Assembly (NCBI GenBank): GCA_002493625.1
Contig: DKZK01000011.1
Location: 1 to 28,467, forward strand
Direction: 5' to 3'
DNA from: Lachnospiraceae bacterium UBA7076
GTDB lineage: Bacteria; Bacillota; Clostridia; Lachnospirales; Lachnospiraceae
DNA length: 28,467 nt
Shown: positions 15,635 through 24,153 of the stretch, one piece after another
Numbering within the stretch: position 1 is the first letter of the stretch
How the letters are laid out: the number at the start of each line of letters is the position of its first letter
The notes under the pieces: generated by a model
Databases searched by the model: none
Told to the model about the DNA's origin: nothing
Seen by the model: the letters and a program-made list of their open reading frames with translations, nothing else
Program-made: the position numbers and the translations under genes

Positions 15635-16048
15635 ATGGAGGAAAACAGGGAGGAACAGTTTAAAAGAGTGCTTGAAATTCTGCATCAGTGGACGATAAAT
15701 CTGGGCAGGTATTCCTTTAAGACGGATGAGGAGATTGAAGAATTTTGGAAAAAGCTTTCATCTGATATGGGACTTCTGGCAGAATATGCATATTACCATG
15801 ATAATGGAAAATTTTTGTGCCGATACAACGTCGACGGTTATACAATCGCGGATATAGCAGTGTGGCAGATGGATCATTTCCGGGCTCATATGAACCGCCC
15901 AGACAGCATATACCGCTATGACAGTGACCGCCTTGTATATGTGGCATTTGAAACAATGCTTAAAATGAAGGAAAATCCTGAAGAAATAAAGCTTGTAATG
16001 TCGCAGGAATCGGGAACGGATGTATCGTCCGGCTGGTATATACATTAA
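15635..16048 (+). CDS. Conserved hypothetical protein, probable cytoplasmic
   Basis: 137 residues, no signal or membrane segment. It is rich in aromatic and acidic residues, with EILHQWTINLGRYSF, AEYAYYHDNGKFLC, and GYTIADIAVWQMDHFRAHM as its most distinctive parts. I believe similar proteins occur singly across Lachnospiraceae but cannot name a domain or function. The ribosome site is CGGGAGG before ATG 15635. It stands between rsuA and the DUF3137-like gene on the same strand with short gaps, so all may be co-transcribed up to the terminator at 16892. Confidence 0.75.
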   Translation: MEENREEQFKRVLEILHQWTINLGRYSFKTDEEIEEFWKKLSSDMGLLAEYAYYHDNGKFLCRYNVDGYTIADIAVWQMDHFRAHMNRPDSIYRYDSDRLVYVAFETMLKMKENPEEIKLVMSQESGTDVSSGWYIH

Positions 16049-16101
16049 GTGAAAAAGCCGATGCGGAAAAGGAAAAAACTCAGTTTTCAGGGAGGGTACT
16101 T

Positions 16102-16887
16102 ATGGATGATTCCAAAATAATAAAAACGATACACAACTATCGGGTAAGGAAAAATCTGGCTGGGATATTGGCATTTTCCATGCCTGTAGTCTTGCTTGTT
16201 TTGGCAGTGGTTGTGGGAAACTTACCGGGGCTTCGGGGAAAAAAATCGGGAGGCGAACTCTTTATTATAGCTGTGGTACTTAGTATCGTAATTATTATAA
16301 TAGGGAACAAGTACGCTGATAAAATGAGAAAGGAGCTGAAGCTTTTTATCGGTAAGCATGTAATTTGGGAAATTATTGCCGAACGAATTGATATCAGGGA
16401 ATATGACCCCGCTGGCGGCTTTAATGATAAGTTCCTTCGTTCCTTAAATGTCCTTCCAAACTTTGATAAAAGCTATGGCTCAGATTATATTAAGGGAAGC
16501 TATAAGGGGAAGGAAATTACATACTGTGATGTAGAGCTTGAAACGGAAATTGGGTCAGAATATGAAACGAGGGACAGTGATGGAAACCGTACGACAGAGC
16601 ATGTGACAAAACACGTGACTGTGTTTAAAGGTCCTGTGATAAGTATCGTTCTTGGAAAACCGCATGGAGACAAATGCATGCGGTTTTCAGAGGGGCGCAC
16701 AAAAATTTGTTTTGATGGGGACAGGGTTAATATAGCAATCCATAATGACAGCGACGCCTTTGAGCTTGAAAAAACGATACGTGGAAAAAAACAACTGGAG
16801 GCAGGCAGGCTGAAGGCGCGCGCAGATTTGAATAAAGTGCTTTCGGTTGTTGATGAGACACTAAAAAAGACAGATTGTTTAATATAA
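16102..16887 (+). CDS. DUF3137-like membrane protein, apparently shortened
   Basis: 261 residues. Two membrane helices near the N-terminus (about 20-40 and 51-68) are followed by a soluble domain with FNDKFLRSLNVLPNFDKSYGSDYIKGSYKGKEI, the characteristic DUF3137 core, then TKHVTVFKGPVISIVLGKP and FDGDRVNIAIHNDSDAFE. In the members I know, a segment of about 70 residues with an EARYILTP-type motif separates the last two; it is missing here, so an internal deletion or a divergent subtype is likely. DUF3137 proteins often accompany LemA, which is encoded at 8403. Function unknown. The ribosome site is AGGGAGG before ATG 16102. Confidence 0.7.
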   Translation: MDDSKIIKTIHNYRVRKNLAGILAFSMPVVLLVLAVVVGNLPGLRGKKSGGELFIIAVVLSIVIIIIGNKYADKMRKELKLFIGKHVIWEIIAERIDIREYDPAGGFNDKFLRSLNVLPNFDKSYGSDYIKGSYKGKEITYCDVELETEIGSEYETRDSDGNRTTEHVTKHVTVFKGPVISIVLGKPHGDKCMRFSEGRTKICFDGDRVNIAIHNDSDAFELEKTIRGKKQLEAGRLKARADLNKVLSVVDETLKKTDCLI

Positions 16888-16891
16888 TAAA

Positions 16892-16930
16892 GGGCTGCCG
16901 CACTATAAATGTTCTTTCGTGCGACAGCCC
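16892..16930. terminator. Bidirectional terminator between convergent genes
   Basis: GGGCTGCCGCAC (16892-16903) pairs with GTGCGACAGCCC (16919-16930), one mismatch. It serves the plus-strand DUF3137-like gene and the minus-strand FliD-like gene, which ends at 16950. Confidence 0.75.
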
Positions 16931-16949
16931 TGTAGTTCCTGAATATAAT

Positions 16950-18209
16950 TTATGCGTAATTGTTATACATAAGCCCGCTGTACAAGGATTGTGTGTACGG
17001 CGTGTTGGATTTATTAGCCGTATTCGGATATGTGACAATCAGCTTGTTTATATATGCCATAGGGTCAAGGGTAAGCCTGTTGGTGGCATTTTCAACATCG
17101 TCCCTGAAGGAGGAAACCTTGTCAAACAGCTTCACAAAATCCCCGCTTCTGATATTTTCAGTGAGGAGCTTTTCATTCTTTACAATGTGATTTGCGTCAT
17201 CTACATTTAAGCCTGCATCCTCAAGCTCGGTTTTGTGCTTGAAAACCAGACCGGATATATCGTTAAATAAATTTCTTGTGCCGATTCTGTTGGTGCCCAT
17301 ACCGGAAAGGTCTACCAGACTGTTGTATGCGTCCACAAACATGTCTATATGTCCTATTGTATTATTAATGTCAGGAACGAGATTTATTGCAACCGGCTCA
17401 TCAGTAACCTTGTGGAAATCAAGCTCAATCGCCTGATTTATGGATATGTGGTTTGATGATGAGCTGTGAGGCGTGTCGTTTATAAAAAATTGTGAGTTGG
17501 ACGGAGCAGCATCTATATTGTTCATGCCTAACATGCTGACGATATCCCGGCTGCCCTCTGAGACAAACGAAAAATACAAGCCGTCATCACTGGATGGTCT
17601 GCCGGTATCAACGGAGGACAGCATGAGTGCGCTGCTGTTACCTTCGGATATAACGGATGCATGAACGCCTATGCTTCTGTTGTTTATATATTGGGCAAGC
17701 CTGCTTTGAACCTCCATGTTGGACTCGTTGCCTACATGTATATTGAAGCGGGACGTGCCGTTTATTGTCTCTAAGGAAAATCTGTAATCGCCCTGTGTAA
17801 AATCATGGGCATCCGCATTAAAGTAATTACCTATGTTAATCTGTTCTGAGGCGAGAGATTCTATCCTGATATTAAGGGTATCAGGTATGTCTCCGTAGTT
17901 GGCGGCTCTGATTGAGCCCGATACGGCATCCTCATCTGCGGAGTGAAGCGATTTCTTTGTATATATATCACTGTCAGTATTTGAAAAGCTGTCGGAAACA
18001 TCCTTAAGGGTGATGGCAGCCTCCTTTATGTTTATCATGTAAGATTGCTTCTGCTCAGAAAGCGACAAAAGATAAAGCGGTGAGTTCTTATTGTACTTTG
18101 CCATGTTGTTGTATACCGCGCGGAGTTCTGAGGATTTATGAGTGATATTGCGCTTTTTAGGCACAAGCGCAGAGCTTAAATGATTATAAACATTTTGATT
18201 GATACGCAT
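16950..18209 (-). CDS. FliD-like flagellar hook-associated protein 2
   Basis: 419 residues from ATG 18209, which has GGGAGTGA just upstream; the in-frame ATG at 18227 lies inside that ribosome site. The cap protein FliD polymerises flagellin at the filament tip. Supporting signs: a Ser/Asn/Thr-rich sequence without a signal peptide (flagellar export), an N-terminal helical region with LRAVYNNMAKYNKNSPLYLL, then SDSFSNTDSDIYTKKSLHSADEDAVSGSIRAA followed by LNIRIESLASEQIN, the order seen in FliD_N (the equivalent of the TGTYTVTVxQLAxAQ strand), and a C-terminal helical half with MFVDAYNSLVDL. No other flagellar gene is near. It could be a divergent FliD paralog; the assignment is moderate. Confidence 0.6.
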   Translation of the reverse strand: MRINQNVYNHLSSALVPKKRNITHKSSELRAVYNNMAKYNKNSPLYLLSLSEQKQSYMINIKEAAITLKDVSDSFSNTDSDIYTKKSLHSADEDAVSGSIRAANYGDIPDTLNIRIESLASEQINIGNYFNADAHDFTQGDYRFSLETINGTSRFNIHVGNESNMEVQSRLAQYINNRSIGVHASVISEGNSSALMLSSVDTGRPSSDDGLYFSFVSEGSRDIVSMLGMNNIDAAPSNSQFFINDTPHSSSSNHISINQAIELDFHKVTDEPVAINLVPDINNTIGHIDMFVDAYNSLVDLSGMGTNRIGTRNLFNDISGLVFKHKTELEDAGLNVDDANHIVKNEKLLTENIRSGDFVKLFDKVSSFRDDVENATNRLTLDPMAYINKLIVTYPNTANKSNTPYTQSLYSGLMYNNYA

Positions 18210-18227
18210 ATTATCACTCCCTTCCAT

Positions 18228-18626
18228 GGATTAAAGATGCGTCTTAGGAAAATCCGTTTCCTGACAGTCTGATAAGTGTTCCGGTATCATATAAAGACAC
18301 CTGTAACATCATAAATATAATTAATGTAATTATATACCATTTTTAAGCTTATGTCCATAAAAAATAGCAGATTTTTTTAAAAAATTTAAAATAAAAAATT
18401 CATGTTAAAACCTTTAAGTACAAGGCTTTTCTGAAGGAAAAGAATTGGAATTTTATCTGATTAACAGGTGTACGTCCGATATCAAAACAAAAATATTATA
18501 AAATATTATTTAGAAGCAGAAATATGATATTTTTGCTTTTTAATTTATATATTTAACCTTCTTCAAAACATATAATTATGCTATAGAGATAGCTCGCAAT
18601 TTATTTTATCGAAGGAGGTAGATGTT
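18228..18626. other. 400-nt AT-rich divergent spacer with one hairpin
   Basis: Separates the divergent FliD-like gene and the GH16 gene and should hold both promoters, but I could not fix either with confidence; a sigma-28-type GCCGATAA site was looked for and not found. The one clear structure is AAGCAGAAATAT (18514-18525) with ATATTTTTGCTT (18527-18538), followed by TTTTAATTT, about 90 nt before the GH16 start. It could act as an attenuator in the GH16 leader. GAAGGAGG (18611-18618) is the GH16 ribosome site. Confidence 0.5.
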
Positions 18627-21600
18627 ATGCTTTTTAGGTTTTTAAGAAAAGCGAGATGGTCTTTTGCGCTGTTGGCGGCGTTTATATGCTGTATTGGCTC
18701 TGCCGCTCCGGTATTGGCAGAGGAGAGCGCTGCGGATGAACCGGAAATTGTCATATCGACGGATAAGACGGAATACTCTGACGGCGAGACAATTACGGCG
18801 ACGGTTACAGTGCGAAATACAACGGATAATGCCCTGACGGACGTGGCAATCAGCGGCAGCATTCCGGAAGGATATGTTACAAGTGATGGAAAGGCTTCTC
18901 CGGAGCGTTGGACGAGCACCGTGGAAAGTCTTGCGGCAGGCGAGAGCACGGAGGCTATGATTACATTTACGAAGAAGGCGGATGAGGGAACAACCGAAGC
19001 CAGACCGCCGGAGGTGGAAAAACCGGGCGATAAGAAGCCGGACGCTCCTAACACAGGAGACAATTTTCCGGTGGCTCTGATTATGATTATCGGAGCATTA
19101 AGTCTGACGACAATTGTTTTGCTTATGAGAAAAAAGAAGAAAAATATTATATCAATGCTGCTTGCTGCGGCAATGGCAGGCTCTTTGCTGGGAGCAGGCA
19201 CAGTTACGGCGGAGGCGGCGCAGACTGTTGAAGGGACGATTTCCGCAACAAAGGATATTACGGTGGGCGGAAATAAGGTGACGCTGGACGTGAACGCCAC
19301 TTATAAGACCGAAGTGCCGGAAGCGTTGTCCTATGATGGATATACGCTGGTGTGGAGCGACGAGTTTGACGGCACTACGCTGAACAGGGCTGACTGGAAT
19401 GTTGAGCTTCACGCTCCGGGCTGGGTAAATGCGGAGCTTCAGGAATATGTGGATTCCACGGATAACATTTATCTGAAGGATGGAAAGCTTGTGATTAAGC
19501 CGAAGAAAACGGTAAATCCGGATGGAACCGTATCCTACACCTCTGGCAGAATTAACACTCAGGGCAAGCGCGATTTTACATACGGATTATTTGAAGCCAG
19601 AGTTAAGGTGCCTGAGGGCAAGGGCTATCTTCCTGCGTTCTGGCTTATGGCGTCGGATGAAAATCTGTACGGTCAGTGGCCGAGATGCGGCGAGATTGAT
19701 ATTATGGAGGTGCATGGAAGCGCTACGGATAAATCATACGGAACGATTCATTTCGGCAATCCGCACAAGGAGACGCAGAATTCATATACGTTGTCTGACG
19801 GCAGCTTTTCCGCAGGGTATCATACCTTTGCCGTGGAGTGGGAGCCGGGCATGATTAAATGGTATGTGGACGGTAAATTATTCCACTCCGCAGACGATTG
19901 GTACTCCGTGACGGAGGGACAGGGAGAAATTACCTATCCGGCGCCGTTTGACCAGCCGTTTTATATGATTTTAAATCTTGCTGTGGGAGGAAGCTGGGTC
20001 GGCTATCCGGATGATACCACCGATTTTGAAAATGCCTCGTACGAGGTGGATTACGTCAGGGTATATCAGAAGGACAGCTACGATGAGAGTGTTACAAAGC
20101 CGGACAGGGATGTTGTGCTCAGAGACCCTGATGCAAACGGTAACTATGTCATTAACGGTGATTTTGCCGTTGCCGAGGATTTGAATGACGATGAGGGCTG
20201 GATTTTCCTCAACGCCGCAGGCGGAAAAGGAACGGCGGCAATCAGTAACGGACAGATGAGCATTTCAACCACCAGTCCGGGAACGGAGGTTTACGGCGTG
20301 CAGCTTGTGCAGCCGAACATTCCGTTGAAGAAGGGGGGCACCTACACGCTTACCTTCGACGCATATGCGGATGAGGCGAGAACCATGGTTGTGGATGTGT
20401 CGGCGCCGGACCGTTCATGGATACGTTATATGCCTGACACGACTGTCAATCTTACAACAACAAAGCAGACTTACACATACAGCTTCAGGATGACAGGTGA
20501 GGACGATGCCAACGGACGACTGGAATTTAATCTGGGAAAAACTGCATCTACGGCAGGCGTTAAGCTGAGCAATGTATCCATCAAGATGACGGATTATGAG
20601 GAAATTATTGAGAGTACGGATAAGACTGCGCGCGCAGACGGAAACTACGTGTATAACGGAAGCTTTCAGGAGGGTGCGGACCGCAGGGAGTTCTGGGATA
20701 TAGATAAAGGAGCAGGAGCTGAAATTTCCGTTACTCCGCTTGGTGATGGCAGAAGGTTAAAGATAGTAGCGCCTGCGGGCACATCTTCCTCCAAGCCGGT
20801 TATTATTTCTCAGAGCGGACTTGCCATGACTGACGGCGCAGATTATGTATTAAGCTTTGATGTACAGGGCGAGGCAGGAAAAACGATAACTGCCGAGGTT
20901 GCCGGACAGACCACCGCAGTTGCGCTGACCGGAGCGGTTCAGAAGGGTAACAGCTTTAAGTTTTCTCCGGCTGCAGGCAGTCAGAAGAATATTAAGCTGA
21001 TTATAAGCGAGCCGGGAACCTATTATCTGGATAATGTCAGAATTGATGAGGACAGCCTTATCAAGAATGGAAGCTTTTCTGCAGGTCTGGCAGGCTACGA
21101 GCCATATGTGGACGGATCCGCCTCTGCGACCTATGTGGTTGACAGTCTTACCGAGGACAATGCGGTAGACTTTACAATCAACGATACAGGAGATGCGGCA
21201 TGGAAAATTCAGCTCAAGCAGAATAATGTTGAGCTGGAGAACGGACAGTGGTATCGTTTGTCCCTGGATGCGAAATCGGATATAGCAAGAAAGCTGATGT
21301 TTGCAATTCAGAGAGACGGAAGCAGCGACGATAACTGGGATCCGTATTCCGGTGAAAAGGTTGTGGACCTTGGCTCGGATTATCAGACGTACAGTCTTGA
21401 GTTTCAGATGAAGAAGGATACCGATTTACATTCCTTATTGAGCATTTCAATGGGCGCTGTGGGCGGAACGCAGATTACAACGCAGCACAGGATATGCATT
21501 GACAATATCGTACTGGAAAAGATAGATGCTCCGGAGGTTACGCCGCCTGCGACAGGTGAAAATATGCTTATAAATCCGGACTTTGAAAACGACAGCATGG

Positions 21601-22478
21601 ATGGCTGGACCGACGGCTCGTGGGGAGGTTCCAAAACCGTGAGCGTAAGCGGAGGCAAGGTAATCTATGATATTGCGGATGCGGGAACGGAGGATTCTCA
21701 TATATGTCTCAAACAGAGCGGTCTTACACTGGAAACAGGAGCCACGTATGAGGTCAGCTTTACGGCGAAATCTACTGAGGCAAGAACGATAAAATCGGCG
21801 TTTATGGATATAAATAATAATTATGACTGGTATGGCGGCGCAGATACGGCGCTTGAACAGAATGTTGAGAAAAATGTTTCCTACACATTTACGGTTGGTG
21901 CTGACAAGGCGACGTGCGATGATATCACGTTTCAGGTAAGCATGGGAAAGGTAGACGACCCAACGCCTGCCTCCACCATAACCTTATCGGGTTTCAGCGT
22001 AAAGAAGGTTGAAGCAGGTGGCAATATGCTTATAAACCCATCCTTTGACGGTGACAGTATGGATGGCTGGACAGACGGTTCGTGGGGTGGAGCAAAAACC
22101 GTGAGCGTAAGCGGGGGCAAGGTAATCTACGCGATTACGGATGCGGGAACGGATGAGTCTCATATCAACCTCAAGCAGAGCGGACTTACACTGGAAACAG
22201 GAGTCACGTACGAGGTTAGCTTTACAGTGACATCTACCGAGGCAAGAACGATAAAAACGGCGTTTCTGGATGAAAATAACGGATATGCATGGTATGGAGG
22301 AGAAGATACGGCACTTGAACAGAATGTTGAGAAAAATGTGTCCTATACATTTACGGTTGGCGCTGACAAGGCGACGTGCGATGATATCACGTTCCAGGTA
22401 AGCATGGGAAAGATAGACGACCCAACGCCTGCATCAACGATTACTTTATCCAACTTTAGTGTTACAAAGGTTCCGTAA
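18627..22478 (+). CDS. Large surface GH16 endo-beta-1,3(4)-glucanase with five CBM4/9-like modules and internal sorting signal
   Basis: 1283 residues, likely hydrolysing laminarin or mixed-linkage beta-glucan outside the cell. Order: signal peptide (1-32); a beta-sandwich domain of BatA/DUF11 type (38-117); a Pro/Lys/Glu linker; sorting-type motif PNTGD (141-145) with hydrophobic helix (147-167) and RKKKKN tail (168-173); a second signal-like stretch ISMLLAAAMAGSLLGAG to AEAAQ (175-199); the GH16 domain (235-482) with catalytic GEIDIME (355-361: nucleophile E356, D358, acid/base E361) and GLFEARVKVP upstream; then five modules of about 150 residues at 506-655, 671-806, 808-966, 977-1126 and 1132-1283, each opening with N(Y/M)V/L..NGxF or NPxF as in CBM4/9. 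There is no C-terminal anchor. The AraC gene downstream is a plausible regulator. Confidence 0.9.
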   Translation: MLFRFLRKARWSFALLAAFICCIGSAAPVLAEESAADEPEIVISTDKTEYSDGETITATVTVRNTTDNALTDVAISGSIPEGYVTSDGKASPERWTSTVESLAAGESTEAMITFTKKADEGTTEARPPEVEKPGDKKPDAPNTGDNFPVALIMIIGALSLTTIVLLMRKKKKNIISMLLAAAMAGSLLGAGTVTAEAAQTVEGTISATKDITVGGNKVTLDVNATYKTEVPEALSYDGYTLVWSDEFDGTTLNRADWNVELHAPGWVNAELQEYVDSTDNIYLKDGKLVIKPKKTVNPDGTVSYTSGRINTQGKRDFTYGLFEARVKVPEGKGYLPAFWLMASDENLYGQWPRCGEIDIMEVHGSATDKSYGTIHFGNPHKETQNSYTLSDGSFSAGYHTFAVEWEPGMIKWYVDGKLFHSADDWYSVTEGQGEITYPAPFDQPFYMILNLAVGGSWVGYPDDTTDFENASYEVDYVRVYQKDSYDESVTKPDRDVVLRDPDANGNYVINGDFAVAEDLNDDEGWIFLNAAGGKGTAAISNGQMSISTTSPGTEVYGVQLVQPNIPLKKGGTYTLTFDAYADEARTMVVDVSAPDRSWIRYMPDTTVNLTTTKQTYTYSFRMTGEDDANGRLEFNLGKTASTAGVKLSNVSIKMTDYEEIIESTDKTARADGNYVYNGSFQEGADRREFWDIDKGAGAEISVTPLGDGRRLKIVAPAGTSSSKPVIISQSGLAMTDGADYVLSFDVQGEAGKTITAEVAGQTTAVALTGAVQKGNSFKFSPAAGSQKNIKLIISEPGTYYLDNVRIDEDSLIKNGSFSAGLAGYEPYVDGSASATYVVDSLTEDNAVDFTINDTGDAAWKIQLKQNNVELENGQWYRLSLDAKSDIARKLMFAIQRDGSSDDNWDPYSGEKVVDLGSDYQTYSLEFQMKKDTDLHSLLSISMGAVGGTQITTQHRICIDNIVLEKIDAPEVTPPATGENMLINPDFENDSMDGWTDGSWGGSKTVSVSGGKVIYDIADAGTEDSHICLKQSGLTLETGATYEVSFTAKSTEARTIKSAFMDINNNYDWYGGADTALEQNVEKNVSYTFTVGADKATCDDITFQVSMGKVDDPTPASTITLSGFSVKKVEAGGNMLINPSFDGDSMDGWTDGSWGGAKTVSVSGGKVIYAITDAGTDESHINLKQSGLTLETGVTYEVSFTVTSTEARTIKTAFLDENNGYAWYGGEDTALEQNVEKNVSYTFTVGADKATCDDITFQVSMGKIDDPTPASTITLSNFSVTKVP
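21564..22475 (+). repeat. Tandem 462-bp direct repeat encoding the last two CBM modules
   Basis: The unit beginning ATGCTTATAAA at 21564 recurs at 22026. The protein copies (residues 980-1129 and 1134-1283) differ at only a modest number of positions, and long nucleotide blocks are identical, for example around AACCGTGAGCGTAAGCGG and CGACGTGCGATGATATCACG. The other three modules are far more diverged, so this is a recent duplication. Confidence 0.9.
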
Positions 22479-22646
22479 TATAAAAACCAAGGGGCTGTAG
22501 TGCTGTGGTGCAGGTCTTCCGGACAGTCCCATGCAGGGCATACACAGAAGATTCGCTTTCGCTCGATTCAGACGTAGCAGTACTAAAAATTGCCCGTCTG
22601 ACATGGCTGTATAATAACTGAAAACCGTCTGAGGACGTTGGTACTT

Positions 22647-22698
22647 AAATTGCCAGCCTGAGATACCTTATATAAAGTATCTCAAGCTGGCAATTTTT
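22647..22698. terminator. Bidirectional terminator between GH16 and AraC genes
   Basis: AATTGCCAGC and TGAGATAC (22648-22666) pair with GTATCTCA and GCTGGCAATT (22677-22695), about 18 bp with one bulge, flanked by A-rich and TTTTT. It lies directly against the araC-type stop codon. The preceding 22479-22646 stretch carries a degenerate direct repeat (GTACT..AAATTGCC..CTGA at about 22581 and 22642) but no gene. Confidence 0.85.
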
Positions 22699-23452
22699 AA
22701 TCCTTCTCTGTGATGCCTTGTCCGGAACAGTAATAGATATCGCGGTATCTTTTTGGCGTCATTCCCACAAGCTTCTTAAAGGTCTGGATAAAATGGCTCT
22801 GTGAGGAGAAAGACAGATATGTGGCGATGTCAATCATGCTGTAATCGCAATATTTCAGAAGATTTTGCGCTTTTTCAATTTTCTTTTCCCGTATATAGTC
22901 ATTTACTGTCATGCCTGTTTCTTTTTTGAAAAGACGTGAGAGATGGCTGGGCGACAACTGCACATATTCTGCCAAAGCTTCTATGGTAATGCGCTCCTTA
23001 ATATGGGAGTAAATATAATCAATACATGCCGTAACCGGCTTGGAGATGCCTCTCTTTTGCAGAAACAGCATTTTTTCCGTAAAGTCTAAAACCATTTTTG
23101 AGTGAAGCGAGGTAAGGGCAGAAAGACTGTGGACTGTATCGAGCTTTAGAATATAGAAATCGCTCAGGCGGTATGCCTGCTCCATTTCCATGCCCGCCTG
23201 CATGCAGGAACGCGTAATCATAGCAGCGGTAATAACAAAATGATATTTCATATTCGTCAGCATGTCCTTGGAGAGCACACCCATTCCGTTCAGATCCGTA
23301 AACCTTTTCATTTCGAAATTATGGCGTACGGCATCAATGTCTCCGCGGCTGACAGCGTTATAAAAGGCATATTCCTCATTGATAAGACGATGAAAGGCAT
23401 CATTTGTATTGTCTTTGGATTCCCATGTATACCATTCGTTTTTTAAATCCAT
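22697..23452 (-). CDS. AraC family transcriptional regulator
   Basis: 251 residues. The C-terminal 100 residues form the double-HTH AraC domain: ITIEALAEYVQLSPSHLSRLF (first HTH), FKKETGMTVNDYIREKKIEKAQ linker, and MIDIATYLSFSSQSHFIQTFKK with VGMTPKRYRD (second HTH). The N-terminal part (to about 145) is all-helical and lacks the cupin barrel, as in the clostridial group with a helical sensor; its ligand is unknown. Convergent with the GH16 gene, it may control that gene in response to beta-glucan products, but this is inference from position only. Confidence 0.9.
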   Translation of the reverse strand: MDLKNEWYTWESKDNTNDAFHRLINEEYAFYNAVSRGDIDAVRHNFEMKRFTDLNGMGVLSKDMLTNMKYHFVITAAMITRSCMQAGMEMEQAYRLSDFYILKLDTVHSLSALTSLHSKMVLDFTEKMLFLQKRGISKPVTACIDYIYSHIKERITIEALAEYVQLSPSHLSRLFKKETGMTVNDYIREKKIEKAQNLLKYCDYSMIDIATYLSFSSQSHFIQTFKKLVGMTPKRYRDIYYCSGQGITEKD

Positions 23453-23621
23453 AAAAATCCCCCTATACGGTCAAATTTTTAAATGAAAAAAACATATTTA
23501 AGGTAAAAAAATTATATCATGAATCTGATTTTCCTGTAAATAAAAAAGAAACTTATAAAAAAGTGTTTTTGATGAAATATTATGAATTTTAAAATTTTTT
23601 CTTTATTTTACAATGTTTTCC
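23453..23621. other. AT-rich spacer upstream of the ribosomal operon
   Basis: Very AT-rich (many A4-A6 and T4-T8 tracts), probably holding the AraC promoter on the minus strand and UP-element-like A/T tracts for the strong rpmG promoter. No gene and no clear hairpin. Confidence 0.5.
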
Positions 23622-23650
23622 TTGACTTTAACAGGGGCATTTGTTATTCT
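23622..23650 (+). promoter_or_regulatory. Putative promoter of rpmG-secE-nusG-rplKA
   Basis: TTGACT (23622-23627), a 17-nt spacer and TATTCT (23645-23650). A leader of about 95 nt follows, with a small hairpin AACGG (23700-23704)/CCGTT (23710-23714). Confidence 0.7.
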
Positions 23651-23752
23651 ATAGCTTGCGATGGAAGAAGGTCTTTTTTTTATGCCTTAAAATGAACAAA
23701 ACGGTTTTTCCGTTGTAGTTCAAAACAAAAAATAATATGGAGGTGGAAAGTT

Positions 23753-23902
23753 GTGCGTGTTAAGATAACATTGGCATGTCAGGATTGTAAACAGCGTAAT
23801 TACAATATGACAAAGGATAAGAAAACGCATCCGGACAGAATGGAAACAAAAAAGTATTGTAAGTTCTGCAGAACTCATACAATGCATAAGGAAACCAAGT
23901 AA
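23753..23902 (+). CDS. rpmG: 50S ribosomal protein L33 (zinc-binding form)
   Basis: 49 residues of the large-subunit protein L33, starting at GTG 23753 after TGGAGGTGG. Two Cys pairs, CQDC (C9, C12) and CKFC (C36, C39), show the zinc-ribbon (C+) version, which many Firmicutes replace with a Cys-free paralog when zinc is scarce. The motif YNMTKDKKTHPDRMETKKY is typical. It is the first gene of the transcription-translation cluster, 31 nt before secE. It is easily missed because of the GTG start and short length. Confidence 0.96.
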   Translation: MRVKITLACQDCKQRNYNMTKDKKTHPDRMETKKYCKFCRTHTMHKETK

Positions 23903-23933
23903 TTGGCATTTAGTGATGTGAAGGAGTATGTAT

Positions 23934-24140
23934 ATGTCAAAAAACAAAGAGACGTCACCTGCCCTTAAAAGAAGCTGGTTTCAGGAGCTTAAGGCTGAGT
24001 TTGCCAAAATAGTTTGGCCTACTAAGGATTCACTTGCCAAGCAGTCAGTTGTCGTATTTATAGTGGCAGTCATTCTGGGCTGCCTTATAAAAGGCGTAGA
24101 TGTGCTGTTAGAGTTTGGCTTGAATCAGATTATAGGTTAA
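23934..24140 (+). CDS. secE: Preprotein translocase subunit SecE
   Basis: 68 residues of the essential SecYEG channel subunit. It is the short, single-helix Gram-positive form: WFQELKAEFAKIVWPTKDSLAKQ (amphipathic surface helix with the conserved WP) followed by one membrane helix (VVVFIVAVILGCLIKGVDVL). I use ATG 23934, seven nt after AAGGAG (23921-23926); the ATG at 23928 is only 1 nt from that site and is rejected. nusG begins 13 nt after the stop. Confidence 0.95.
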   Translation: MSKNKETSPALKRSWFQELKAEFAKIVWPTKDSLAKQSVVVFIVAVILGCLIKGVDVLLEFGLNQIIG

Positions 24141-24153
24141 GGTAGGTGGGAAT

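Noticed and set aside
18210..18626. Sigma-28 promoter for the FliD-like gene
   Set aside because: The nearest match, TCCGATAT at about 18475, is on the wrong strand for the gene and lacks a correctly spaced TAAA.
19040..19230. GH16 gene being two genes broken by a sequencing error
   Set aside because: The frame is continuous with no stop, and no ribosome site precedes the second signal-like segment; kept as a fusion but flagged for checking.
18581..19300. Minus-strand frame over the GH16 N-terminus
   Set aside because: No ribosome site and low-complexity composition; the plus strand codes for clear signal peptide and domains.
22479..22646. A degenerate direct repeat (GTACT..AATTGCC) as a possible mobile-element scar
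   Set aside because: Matches are short and imperfect; likely a relic of terminator duplication.
23651..23752. A tRNA before rpmG, as in some bacteria
   Set aside because: No cloverleaf or conserved T-arm GTTCGAATC-like sequence could be found.
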